From Candidatus Gastranaerophilales bacterium (lineage in GTDB: Bacteria; Cyanobacteriota; Vampirovibrionia; Gastranaerophilales; Gastranaerophilaceae): a stretch of DNA of 41,120 bases. Shown here one piece after another: positions 24,656 through 32,952 of this stretch; within the stretch, counting starts at the first letter, position 1; each line of letters starts with the position of its first letter. The position numbers and the translations under genes were made by a program. The stretch lies in the NCBI GenBank assembly GCA_905236055.1, contig CAJOOA010000081.1, positions 1 through 41,120 on the forward strand, written 5' to 3'. The notes under the pieces were generated by a model, which saw nothing but the letters and a program-made list of their open reading frames with translations, was not told the DNA's origin and made no database searches.

Positions 24656-25885
24656 ATGCCAATCGATTTCATTGCTAATTTTTTTCATTTTCCGAAAAAC
24701 AATATAACCCCTAAAAGAGAGCAAACAGTGAATTTCAAACGGCAAAAGAATAAGGCGTTTGTAAAAACAGTTACGGTCGGAAACGTTGTGCAGTCAGAGT
24801 ATGAGGGAATTACGGTTTCCGAAAAATTTTTCGGTACGTTAAAAAACGGGCAGAGTGTGAAATTATATACCATAACCAATAAAAACGGTGCTTCTGTTGA
24901 TTTTTCCGAGCTAGGAGCAACAATCGTTTCAATAAAAATTCCGGACAGAAACGGAAAGATTGTTGATGTTGCTCAGGGGTATAATGATGTTACTCCTTAC
25001 GAAACGGCCCCTGTGGGGCATGCGGGAGGAACTATAGGGCCTTGCGCTAATAAAATTGCCGAGGGTAAATTTTCAATAGGAAATGAAACCTATGAGCTTG
25101 AAAAAAATAAAGACGGCGGCAGAACTCATTGCCACGGTGGAAGTGCGGGTTTAGACGTAAAACTTTGGAATTCGAAAGTTTTGTCCGACGGGATTGAATT
25201 TACCTACAGAAAAGCCGATATGGAAAACGGATATCCCGGGAATGTTGATTTGAAAGTTACTTATAAATTCGATAATGATAACAATTTACATATAAAATAT
25301 GATGCGGTAACTGATAAAGACACTCTTTTGAATCTTACTAATCATACATATTTCAATCTTGATGGGGAAGAAAATACACAAGAAAATTCGGTTTTAGAAC
25401 ACGTGGTTAAATTACCGAATTCGTCAAGAATTACCGAAAATAGTGCAATTGCGGTTCCTACGGGTAAATTTATCGATGTAAAAGCTACACCGTTTGATTT
25501 TAGCAAGGCACATAAAATAAAAGATTCTATAAATAAGGAATCCGAACAATTAAAAATTGGCTCGGGTTATGATCAGAACTATTGTGTAGACGGTTATGAC
25601 GGAAAATCTTTGATTGAAGTTGCCGAGGTTGAATCCGAAAAAACAGGCATTAAGTTAAAAGTTTCGACAAATCTCCCCGGCTTTCAGTTTTATACGGCGA
25701 ACCACTTGGGCAAATCCGCTCAACCGAGTGGTAAATCCGAAACAAGATACGAAAAAAGATCTTCGTTCTGTGTTGAACCTCAGTTTTATCCAAATGCAAT
25801 TAATACAGATGGCTTTGACGAAAAAGGTATTCTGAAGGAAGGCGAAAAATACGATAGAGAAATCGTATATTCGTTTTCGCACTAA
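24656..25885 (+). CDS. galM: Aldose 1-epimerase with an N-terminal extension
   Basis: GalM interconverts the alpha and beta anomers of galactose and glucose. The catalytic body starts near residue 58 (FFGTLKNGQSVKLYTITN) and has TIGPCANKIAEGKFSI, THCHGG, LTNHTYFNLDG with the acid His and FCVEPQFYPNAIN with the base Glu. The first 57 residues are extra for the family and contain QTVNFKRQ at 24-31, a variant of the tag motif of the neighbouring unknown proteins; no signal peptide is seen. AAGGAG lies six bases before the ATG. It precedes a sugar-transporter-like MFS gene, so the two may form an uptake and mutarotation pair. Confidence 0.9.
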   Translation: MPIDFIANFFHFPKNNITPKREQTVNFKRQKNKAFVKTVTVGNVVQSEYEGITVSEKFFGTLKNGQSVKLYTITNKNGASVDFSELGATIVSIKIPDRNGKIVDVAQGYNDVTPYETAPVGHAGGTIGPCANKIAEGKFSIGNETYELEKNKDGGRTHCHGGSAGLDVKLWNSKVLSDGIEFTYRKADMENGYPGNVDLKVTYKFDNDNNLHIKYDAVTDKDTLLNLTNHTYFNLDGEENTQENSVLEHVVKLPNSSRITENSAIAVPTGKFIDVKATPFDFSKAHKIKDSINKESEQLKIGSGYDQNYCVDGYDGKSLIEVAEVESEKTGIKLKVSTNLPGFQFYTANHLGKSAQPSGKSETRYEKRSSFCVEPQFYPNAINTDGFDEKGILKEGEKYDREIVYSFSH

Positions 25886-25905
25886 TTCTTATCCTGAGAT
25901 ATTTG

Positions 25906-25914
25906 TGGTATAAT
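25906..25914 (+). promoter_or_regulatory. Extended -10 promoter of the MFS gene
   Basis: TGGTATAAT is a full TGn-TATAAT box; the -35 is poor, which fits an extended -10 promoter. It lies 36 bases before the ATG and could drive the run of genes to 31187. Confidence 0.55.
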
Positions 25915-25950
25915 TGTTTCAATGATTATTCGTTTAATATTGGGGGATAA

Positions 25951-27315
25951 ATGGAAGATAATGCATTAAAAAACTTTACTCCGGCTAAGTTTATAAGTTT
26001 TGCTGTCGGATTTTTCGGGCTGCAGTTCGCATGGCAGATGAGAATAATTCTGTCAGGGCCTGTAACGGAAAATTTAGGTGCATCTCCGTTTATCTTTGGC
26101 TTAATTTGGCTGGCGGGACCGTTTACGGGAATGGTTGTACAGCCCTTAATAGGTGCGCTGAGTGATAAAACGAAGCTCGCTTTCGGAAGACGCAGACCAT
26201 ATTTGCTTGGCGGGGCGTTGTTGTCGGCAATTGCATTGATTGCACTTCCTAATTCCGAATCGATAGTAAATTGGATTTCAACCCAATTACATTTGCCTCT
26301 TCTGGCGTTGGCTGCGTTATTCTTTGCGGCAGTTATGATATGGATTTTGGATGCGTGTGTTAACATTGCACAAGGTCCTTATAGAGCACTTGTACCGGAT
26401 GTTGTTCCTCAGGAACAACACTCATTGGCAAATGCATATATAAGCTTGGCAATTGGCTTGGGTTCGGTCGTGGCAGCTGCGACAGCTCCGTTTTTAAAAT
26501 GGGCATTCCATTACCAGATGTCTATTCCGGCTCAATTCGTTATGGCTGCCCTTGCCTTTACTCTCGGTATGATTTGGACATGTACGTTTATAAAAGAGAG
26601 GGTAAATAAGGGAGAAAATAGTGAGGCAAAGACCGAAAAATTTGATTTCGTTCAATCTTTGAAAGACTTTTTCGCACTTTCTCCGGAAGTCGGAAAAATT
26701 TGCTGGATGCAATTTTTCACTTGGATCGGGAATATGTGTATGATGATTTATTTCACGCAGTATGCGGTTCATACAGTATTCAATGTGCCAGATCTGTCAG
26801 GTGTAAATGAAGGGCTGAAAGCATCTTATGACAGTTTAGTGCTTGCAGGAACAAATTTTTCATCAATTTGTTTTGCTATATTTAATCTTGTGTGTTTTCT
26901 TGTAGCTATTCCAATCGGGATTGTTGCGGGAAAATTGGGTAACAAGAAAGTTCATATAATTTCAATGCTTTCGATGGCACTTGCATTCTTAGGAATGGCA
27001 TTTACTAAAAATCATACAGCTGTTGCAGTATTAATGGGGCTTTCCGGTATCGGCTGGGCAAGTATTTGCGCTCTTCCGTTTGCAATGCTTTCCAAATACA
27101 TTAAACCAGGAACTGAGGGTTCTGTTATGGGGATATTTAATATCTTTATTGCAGGCCCGCAGGTATTTGTCTGCACGCTTGTTTCGTGGTTTATCAATAA
27201 ATGCGTATTTGAAGTTCAGGGTGTCGGAGTAAATTATCATTGGGAATACACATTTATAATTGGTGCTGTTTGTCTTATAATAGCATCAGTAATAACGGCA
27301 ATGGTTAAGGAGTAA
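25951..27315 (+). CDS. MFS sugar transporter of the GPH/SLC45-like type
   Basis: A 454-residue permease with about 12 membrane segments. Family signs are the segment 2-3 loop LIGALSDKTKLAFGRRRPYLLGG, close to the SDRxxxxxGRRRP motif of sucrose/SLC45 and GPH sugar symporters, the N-terminal FAVGFFGLQFAWQM, and QGPYRALVPDVVP. It should import a sugar or glucoside with a cation; substrate is unknown. The galM gene just upstream supports sugar uptake. GGGGGA precedes the ATG. The ribosome-binding site of the next gene (AAGGAG) lies in its last codons, so the two are coupled. Confidence 0.85.
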   Translation: MEDNALKNFTPAKFISFAVGFFGLQFAWQMRIILSGPVTENLGASPFIFGLIWLAGPFTGMVVQPLIGALSDKTKLAFGRRRPYLLGGALLSAIALIALPNSESIVNWISTQLHLPLLALAALFFAAVMIWILDACVNIAQGPYRALVPDVVPQEQHSLANAYISLAIGLGSVVAAATAPFLKWAFHYQMSIPAQFVMAALAFTLGMIWTCTFIKERVNKGENSEAKTEKFDFVQSLKDFFALSPEVGKICWMQFFTWIGNMCMMIYFTQYAVHTVFNVPDLSGVNEGLKASYDSLVLAGTNFSSICFAIFNLVCFLVAIPIGIVAGKLGNKKVHIISMLSMALAFLGMAFTKNHTAVAVLMGLSGIGWASICALPFAMLSKYIKPGTEGSVMGIFNIFIAGPQVFVCTLVSWFINKCVFEVQGVGVNYHWEYTFIIGAVCLIIASVITAMVKE

Positions 27316-27320
27316 ATAAA

Positions 27321-27866
27321 ATGCACATATCACCAGTCAATAACGTAAAATTTGGAGCAGTATACGTTGCAAATGAAAAATGTAACGATTCACAAGCCAA
27401 AATGATAGAAGGAATTAAGAATTCTTTAGAATATAGGGCACCTTTTGACAAGAAGAACCGCAGTTATAATGATTATATAGACCAAAACGGGTACGATATA
27501 ATGCTTGTTCCGGCAAAAGAGAGCAAAGTAAGGACATATCTTGTTATTCAGCCCAGAACATATGAACAAGAAATGTTGAGAGATAACGGTATATTCAGAT
27601 GTGACGATAATCTTCTTGCCGGTGAGTATGACGAAAAGCATGCTTTTGATATAAATGATGTTATGGAACTTGTCAATTACGATATGAAAGCAACAAGAGA
27701 TATTATGTTAGGCGGAATATTGCCTGTTGCGGGATTCGTTTTATTGGCCGTTGTTACAGCATTACTGAAATTCTGCAATCCAAAGCAACAGGAGCCAAAA
27801 GTATTTCAAAAAGCTGTACAAGACACAACGATGGTTGTAAAAGATACTATAAAAATGTTTAATTAA
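27321..27866 (+). CDS. Tagged membrane-anchored protein, tandem paralogue 1
   Basis: First of three tandem homologous genes of unknown function, 181 residues. It starts MHISPVNNVKFGAVYVAN (shared tag, Asn7 and Phe11). A soluble domain with APFDKKNRSYNDYIDQ and YDEKHAFDINDVMELV is followed by one membrane segment (about 129-151, MLGGILPVAGFVLLAVVTAL), then KFCNPK and a conserved tail QDTTMVVKDTIKMF. This suggests an N-in or N-out single-span protein with conserved ends on both sides of the membrane. The AAGGAG is inside the end of the MFS gene, so expression is coupled to the transporter. Confidence 0.85.
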   Translation: MHISPVNNVKFGAVYVANEKCNDSQAKMIEGIKNSLEYRAPFDKKNRSYNDYIDQNGYDIMLVPAKESKVRTYLVIQPRTYEQEMLRDNGIFRCDDNLLAGEYDEKHAFDINDVMELVNYDMKATRDIMLGGILPVAGFVLLAVVTALLKFCNPKQQEPKVFQKAVQDTTMVVKDTIKMFN

Positions 27867-27893
27867 TATAGAAAAATTGGGAGGTTAAACAAT

Positions 27894-28442
27894 ATGAACA
27901 TAATGCCGATTAATAACATAAAGTTTGGGGGAATATTTGCTACGGATGTGAAATACAGTGATTCGCAAAATCAAATTATAAACGAGATAAAGGAAACACT
28001 GAATCAAACTGCCCCTTTTGATAAAAAGAAACGCAGTTATAATGAATATATTGATAAATATGCAGATTGTGATGTTTTTCTTGCTCCGGAAAAGGACGAC
28101 AAAATTAAAACGTACGTTGTTATGAAACCGATATCTCATGAAGGAGAAGACTTAAGAAAGCATGGAATAATACAAGTTACTGATAATTGCCTTGCCGGAA
28201 TATATGACAAAAAACATCCTTTTAATATAGATGATGTTATGTCTATGGTAAAAGACAATATAGAATATACAAAAGATATCGTAATAGGTAGCATTGCTCC
28301 TGTTGCAACGTTTGCGGCAGTAGTAGCTCTTGCGGTTTTCCTGAGATTTTGCAATCCGAAATCGCATGACTCAAAAGTGATTGAAAGAGCAGCACAAGAC
28401 ACGACAATGATAGTAAAAGACACCGTAAAAATGTTTAAATAG
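27894..28442 (+). CDS. Tagged membrane-anchored protein, tandem paralogue 2
   Basis: Second tandem copy, 182 residues, aligning with copy 1 from end to end: MNIMPINNIKFGGIF tag, APFDKKKRSYNEYID, LAGIYDKKHPFNIDDVMSMV, membrane segment VIGSIAPVATFAAVVALAVF, RFCNPK and the tail QDTTMIVKDTVKMFK. GGGAGG precedes the ATG. Conserved blocks are the tag, the FDKK-RSYN-YID box, the YD-KH-F-I-DVM box, the membrane segment and the tail. Function is unknown; duplication of copy 1 or 2 is the simplest origin. Confidence 0.85.
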   Translation: MNIMPINNIKFGGIFATDVKYSDSQNQIINEIKETLNQTAPFDKKKRSYNEYIDKYADCDVFLAPEKDDKIKTYVVMKPISHEGEDLRKHGIIQVTDNCLAGIYDKKHPFNIDDVMSMVKDNIEYTKDIVIGSIAPVATFAAVVALAVFLRFCNPKSHDSKVIERAAQDTTMIVKDTVKMFK

Positions 28443-28463
28443 TTTGGGAGGAGATTAAACATA

Positions 28464-29018
28464 ATGAATATAATGCCGATTGATAGTGTAAAATTCGGTG
28501 AGGTATATCATAAGAATACCAAGTATTCAATATTGCAAAACTATGTGTTAAAAGGAATTGAAAAATCATTTGAGAAGACTGTTCCTAATGATAAATACAA
28601 AAGATCTTATCGTGATTATATAAATGCAAAAGGTTATGATGTATTGCTAAATCCGCACGATAAAAATTCTATTCGTGTAAATTTACTCAAACGTTCCGTA
28701 CGTGACGAGGATAAAAAATTACAATTAAAAGAAGGATTTGAATATTCTGATGAAAAAACCCGTGTGGGTGTGTATGATAAAGATTACACATTTTATATTG
28801 AAGATGTAATGGAAGCGCTGGACAAAGATATAAAACGTGACAGAAAAATCCTTTTCAGTGCGTTGGCGGTTCCGATTTTGATGGGGGCGATGATTATCGG
28901 TGCATCTTTGGGTTTGTCAAAGTCTCCTGCATCCAAAAAAGTTGAGCAAAAAGTGATTGAGAAAGCGATGCAGGATTCAACAAAAATCGTAAAAGATACA
29001 ATAAGTTTGTTTAAATAA
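28464..29018 (+). CDS. Tagged membrane-anchored protein, tandem paralogue 3
   Basis: Third tandem copy, 184 residues, more diverged: MNIMPIDSVKFGEVY tag, VPNDKYKRSYRDYINAKGYDVLL, VGVYDKDYTFYIEDVMEAL, membrane segment ILFSALAVPILMGAMIIGAS and tail QDSTKIVKDTISLFK. The Cys-Asn-Pro after the membrane segment of copies 1 and 2 is lost. GGGAGGAG precedes the ATG. It is 19 bases before tyrS and probably in the same message. Function unknown. Confidence 0.85.
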   Translation: MNIMPIDSVKFGEVYHKNTKYSILQNYVLKGIEKSFEKTVPNDKYKRSYRDYINAKGYDVLLNPHDKNSIRVNLLKRSVRDEDKKLQLKEGFEYSDEKTRVGVYDKDYTFYIEDVMEALDKDIKRDRKILFSALAVPILMGAMIIGASLGLSKSPASKKVEQKVIEKAMQDSTKIVKDTISLFK

Positions 29019-29037
29019 TAAAGGATAATGGGTTATT

Positions 29038-30264
29038 ATGAAAATATTTGAAGAATTAGAGGCGAGAGGTTTAATCGCGCAGGTTACGGACAATGAAGAA
29101 ATAAAAGAGCTTATCAATAACGGCGGAGCAAAGTTTTATATTGGTTTTGATCCGACAGCTGATTCTCTTCACGTTGGGCATTTTATGGCGCTTTGCTTAA
29201 TGAAACGCCTTCAAATGGCTGGAAATAAGCCGATAGTCCTCATAGGCGGAGGAACAGGCCATGTCGGAGATCCATCAGGAAGAACTGATATGCGTTCAAT
29301 GATGACTACGGAAACTATTCAGCATAATTGTGATTGTTTCAAAAAGCAGATGGAAAAGTTTATTGAGTTTGGCGAAAATAAAGCCATAATGGTAAACAAC
29401 GCAGATTGGCTTTTAAAACTCAATTATGTTGAACTTTTGAGAGAAGTTGGTGCGTGCTTTTCCGTAAATAATATGCTCAGGGCAGAATGCTATAAACAAA
29501 GAATGGAAAAGGGCTTAAGCTTTTTGGAATTTAATTATATGATTATGCAGGCATACGATTTTTATTATCTGCATAACAACTACGGCTGTAATATGCAATT
29601 CGGCGGTGATGATCAATGGAGCAATATGCTTGCGGGAACGGAACTCATACGTAAGAAAACTGGCGATGATGCTTATGCAATGACGATTACACTTCTTCTA
29701 AACAGTGAAGGTAAAAAGATGGGAAAAACAGCCAACGGTGCTGTATGGTTAGATCCAAACAGAACTTCCCCCTTTGAATTCTATCAATATTGGAGAAATG
29801 TTGATGATGCTGATGTTATGAAATGCTTTAAGCTTTTAACATTCGTTTCGTTGGAAAAAATTGAAGAAATGAATGGTTGGGAAGATAACAGAATTAACGA
29901 AAAGAAAGAAATTCTTGCTTACGAACTAACTCAAATGATTCATGGTAAAGAAGAAGCGGATAAAGCGCAAGAATCGGCACGAGCATTGTTCTGTGGAGGC
30001 GGAGATTGCGAAAATATGCCAACTACCGTACTTACAGAAGCTGATTTTGAAAACGGACAGATTGATATTTTAAATTTGCTTATAAAATGCGGATTCGCTC
30101 AAAGCAGAGGCGAAGCAAAAAGGTTAATTCAGCAGGGCGGTGTTAGTGTTAATGACGAGCCGATTTCTGCGCTTGATAAAAAATATGAACAAAATGATCT
30201 CAAAAACGGTTTAAAAGTTAAGAAAGGCAAAAAACATTTCCATAAAGCTGTATTTGAGGTGTAA
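29038..30264 (+). CDS. tyrS: Tyrosyl-tRNA synthetase
   Basis: Class I synthetase charging tRNA-Tyr. The catalytic domain shows YIGFDPTADSLHVGHFMAL (HIGH motif as HVGH), GGGTGHVGDPSGR, QFGGDDQWSNMLAG and the KMSKS motif as KMGKT. The C-terminal S4 RNA-binding domain is visible at SRGEAKRLIQQGGVSVNDEP. Length 408 aa is typical. It follows the tandem tagged genes by 19 bases, without a sign of a T-box leader. It precedes the vWA gene with a five-base gap. Confidence 0.96.
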   Translation: MKIFEELEARGLIAQVTDNEEIKELINNGGAKFYIGFDPTADSLHVGHFMALCLMKRLQMAGNKPIVLIGGGTGHVGDPSGRTDMRSMMTTETIQHNCDCFKKQMEKFIEFGENKAIMVNNADWLLKLNYVELLREVGACFSVNNMLRAECYKQRMEKGLSFLEFNYMIMQAYDFYYLHNNYGCNMQFGGDDQWSNMLAGTELIRKKTGDDAYAMTITLLLNSEGKKMGKTANGAVWLDPNRTSPFEFYQYWRNVDDADVMKCFKLLTFVSLEKIEEMNGWEDNRINEKKEILAYELTQMIHGKEEADKAQESARALFCGGGDCENMPTTVLTEADFENGQIDILNLLIKCGFAQSRGEAKRLIQQGGVSVNDEPISALDKKYEQNDLKNGLKVKKGKKHFHKAVFEV

Positions 30265-30269
30265 ATATT

Positions 30270-31187
30270 ATGCTGAATATGCCCAAAAAGATTATTTTTT
30301 TAGTATTGCTGTCAGTTGTTACGACATGCGTATCTTACGCTGCAAAATATACTGTTAATACTTCAGGCACGGTAAAAAACAAGGCCGGCACGGTTATTAC
30401 TTCACCCTCCAATTCTGTTAATCAGAATTATTACAATAATTACAGCGCGCAGACCTATATATCATCAAATCGGGTCAATGCGCAGAACGTTGATATTATA
30501 GAATTTGTGATGGATTATTCCGGAAGTATGTCCAATTGGATTGAGGTTGCAAAACGCAGTATGACAGCAATATTAGCCCAAATTTCTGCTTCGACAAGGG
30601 TTGGCTTTAGAGTGTTTGGTCATGATTTAAACGGCACGAATCCGACAACATTAAATACTGTTAAAGAAGTTAAAAAGATTGTAAGGCAGGGAAATAAGTT
30701 CAAAATCATAACGGAAAGAGGATGTCTCGGCTCTTCAACCGGGGTTTGCTCGGCTACTAAGCAAGTTGCACCGATTATTCCTATAAACATAAGTTCTTTG
30801 GTTCAAGGAATGAATTCCGTGCGTTTGGGCGGAGCAACGCCTCTGGTTTATGCTTTGGACAGAACAGTTTATCAGGATTTTTCAAGTTTTGATAATGTTA
30901 CTCCAAAGAAAATTGTGCTAATAACTGATGGAGGTGAAAACTGCGGAGGAGATCCTTGCGCATTTGCAAAGAAACTCATGCAAAAACGTTCTGATGTTCA
31001 CATCGATGTTGTGCTTGTGTCATCTTCTTCAAAAGCGCTGGCATGTTTATCATCAACAACGGGCGGACATTTTTATAACGTAAATAATCTTGAGAATTTC
31101 TCAACGGTTATTAATCAATCAATGCAGTCACAACCAACACTCCAACCTAAGACACAGAACCAAAAATATGAATATATAGGTAATTAA
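30270..31187 (+). CDS. Exported von Willebrand factor A-domain protein
   Basis: A 305-residue protein with a signal peptide (hydrophobic residues 8-24, cleavage near SYAA-K) and a Thr/Asn/Tyr-rich low-complexity segment (26-70). The vWA domain keeps all metal-site residues: DYSGSMS with D82, S84, S86, then GGATP with T190 and LITDGGE with D220. Extra cysteines (GCLGSSTGVC, NCGGDPC) may form disulfides in the periplasm. The tail is Gln/Pro-rich. vWA proteins mediate protein contacts; the target is unknown. GAGGTG eight bases upstream supports this ATG. It ends one base from the convergent isochorismatase gene. Confidence 0.85.
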   Translation: MLNMPKKIIFLVLLSVVTTCVSYAAKYTVNTSGTVKNKAGTVITSPSNSVNQNYYNNYSAQTYISSNRVNAQNVDIIEFVMDYSGSMSNWIEVAKRSMTAILAQISASTRVGFRVFGHDLNGTNPTTLNTVKEVKKIVRQGNKFKIITERGCLGSSTGVCSATKQVAPIIPINISSLVQGMNSVRLGGATPLVYALDRTVYQDFSSFDNVTPKKIVLITDGGENCGGDPCAFAKKLMQKRSDVHIDVVLVSSSSKALACLSSTTGGHFYNVNNLENFSTVINQSMQSQPTLQPKTQNQKYEYIGN

Positions 31188-31188
31188 A

Positions 31189-31740
31189 CTATTTTATTAA
31201 GGCCTGAACTTCTTTAAAATCCGGGTGCTTAGCCGTTTTTAAGAGTTCAAATAATGCCATTTCCGTTGTCTTTATAAGGCAACCTTCCTGTTTCATAATA
31301 TCTAAGCCGGCAATATGTTCATTTTCTGAACGGCTGCCGCAGCAATCTTTTATAACGGAAATTTGAAATCCTCTGTTTAGCATTGCGGCTGCTGTTTGAC
31401 GGACGCAAATGTGTGTCTCAATGCCGCAAAGAATAATCTGTGATTTTTGGATATTATTAAAACAATTCAATATGCTTTCTTCGTTTAATGCGTTGAAACT
31501 AACTTTTTCAAAATAATTCTCACTGCTTTGGGGCAAAATATCAGAGATTTCGCTAATTGTGTTTCCCAAACCTTTTGGATATTGCTCGGTAATTATACAA
31601 GGGATATTTAGTATTTTAGCCATTTTAACCAAAATTTCAGATTTTTTTCGTATAACGGATTCATTAAAAGTGGCATTTATGAGTTTTTCTTGTATATCAA
31701 CAATAACAATTAAAGCATCTTCGGTATTTAAAATTGCCAT
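31189..31740 (-). CDS. Isochorismatase-family cysteine hydrolase
   Basis: A 183-residue Rossmann-like hydrolase of the isochorismatase/nicotinamidase superfamily. The catalytic triad is intact: D15 in VIVDIQ, K79 in EKVSF and C112 in CGIETHICVRQTA, with the cis-peptide region GIETH and the CCGSR segment. The substrate cannot be read from sequence; nicotinamide, ureidoacrylate or other amides are possible. A nicotinamide riboside-type transporter occurs 7 kb away but in another unit. GGAGG precedes the ATG. It is the last gene of the long minus-strand run from 36278. Confidence 0.85.
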   Translation of the reverse strand: MAILNTEDALIVIVDIQEKLINATFNESVIRKKSEILVKMAKILNIPCIITEQYPKGLGNTISEISDILPQSSENYFEKVSFNALNEESILNCFNNIQKSQIILCGIETHICVRQTAAAMLNRGFQISVIKDCCGSRSENEHIAGLDIMKQEGCLIKTTEMALFELLKTAKHPDFKEVQALIK

Positions 31741-31751
31741 TTTACCTCCTG

Positions 31752-32939
31752 TTAAGCATAATTTTTGGCTTCAGAAATAAATTGTTCCATTAAATCTTCT
31801 AATAATGTTTCGTCAAACTCATCAGGTTCAAAAGAAAATCTTTTCGAATCAACTTCTTCGGAATCCTTTTGCAGTGTTATAACAATATTTATTTTTGAAA
31901 ACCCCGGATTTGTAATTTTAAAACTTGAGTTAAAATGTTTTCCGGTTATTGAAAATAATCCGCTGTCATTGTTGCAAGACTGTTCCAATTTAACTCCGGA
32001 TAACCGATTTAAATATTTTTGCTGCATCCTGTAAAAAAGAGGCGTAACCATAATGCTAAATTTACGTTCAGAGGTTCTTCTTCTCATTTTAAAATTCGAA
32101 TCCGAATTATTTATATTCTTATTCTTTACAGATGCGTTCTCTGTTTGTTTGTTGTCAAAGCTATCACTTAATTCACTTAAAGCGTCATTAATCAAACCTT
32201 GAACAGTTTGACCTTCTATTTGAACAAAGCCGGCATATAAATTTTGCTTACAATTTTTTGCAATTTTCTTCCATTGTTTTTTTGCGGAAACGGTATCAGT
32301 ATTATACCAAACAGTGCAATATTTATTTGGCGTATACTTCATCACAATATCTGTTTTCCTTATACTGTTTAGCAAAAGAGTTTCAATAACGGATGGATTG
32401 ATAAGATATTTGTCTTTTTCTCTCGGTGAAATTATTCCAAAAACAGCAGTAATCTTATTTTCTTTTATATCAGACAGCACATTGTCCAGCATATTTTTGT
32501 AATTTGTAAATATCTCGTTAGTTTTATCTATAATTTTGTTCTTAACGAGAATATTTCTGTATTGTTGGTTTTTAGTTAAAATCGAGGACATGCTGAGCGC
32601 CGGAAGCATTCTTGCCCTAAATTCCGCATCAGGAGTTAACAAGGGAATGAAATCAAACATTCCTGCTCTATAACATTTTTTCTTAAAGACATCGTTATCA
32701 TTATATGCAGTAACAATTATCGGTGTGCAAGAATTGAAAATTTTCAGAAGGTCGATTGTCTTTTGGTCAGACTGTTCACTATTAACTATAAGCACAGATG
32801 TTTGTAATAAATCCACGTTTTCAGGAACTTCTTCAAAACTTAGCGTGAATAATTTATCACTTCTGCGTAATTCAAGTTTATTTTTTATAAAATCAAAGAA
32901 ATCAGTGTCATCTGAAATAAGAACAATCCGATTAGACAT
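31752..32939 (-). CDS. Degenerate receiver plus degenerate GGDEF-like protein
   Basis: A 395-residue protein that looks like a response regulator which has lost its chemistry. Residues 1-115 follow the receiver fold: acidic pair D10-D11 in LISDDTDFF, but the phosphoacceptor position is N53 (VLIVNS), with T77 kept and the conserved Lys replaced (FDFIPLL). Residues about 155-260 follow a GGDEF domain, with SIRKTDIVMKYTPNKYCTVW where RYGGDEF is expected, so the active-site loop is gone. The last 110 residues (beta-rich, acidic tail) are unrecognised. It follows the HDOD gene by 13 bases. A phosphorylation-independent signalling or scaffold role is an inference. Confidence 0.72.
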   Translation of the reverse strand: MSNRIVLISDDTDFFDFIKNKLELRRSDKLFTLSFEEVPENVDLLQTSVLIVNSEQSDQKTIDLLKIFNSCTPIIVTAYNDNDVFKKKCYRAGMFDFIPLLTPDAEFRARMLPALSMSSILTKNQQYRNILVKNKIIDKTNEIFTNYKNMLDNVLSDIKENKITAVFGIISPREKDKYLINPSVIETLLLNSIRKTDIVMKYTPNKYCTVWYNTDTVSAKKQWKKIAKNCKQNLYAGFVQIEGQTVQGLINDALSELSDSFDNKQTENASVKNKNINNSDSNFKMRRRTSERKFSIMVTPLFYRMQQKYLNRLSGVKLEQSCNNDSGLFSITGKHFNSSFKITNPGFSKINIVITLQKDSEEVDSKRFSFEPDEFDETLLEDLMEQFISEAKNYA

Positions 32940-32952
32940 TTTCCGTCCTGTT

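Noticed and set aside
25926-26366. Minus-strand frame of 146 codons opposite the MFS gene
   Set aside because: Composition is that of the complement of membrane-segment codons; no start signal.
25951-27315. MFS gene as the missing EmrB pump for the emrA/tolC module
   Set aside because: Its GRRRP loop and galM neighbour fit a sugar symporter of about 12 segments, not a 14-segment drug pump, and it is 4 kb away.
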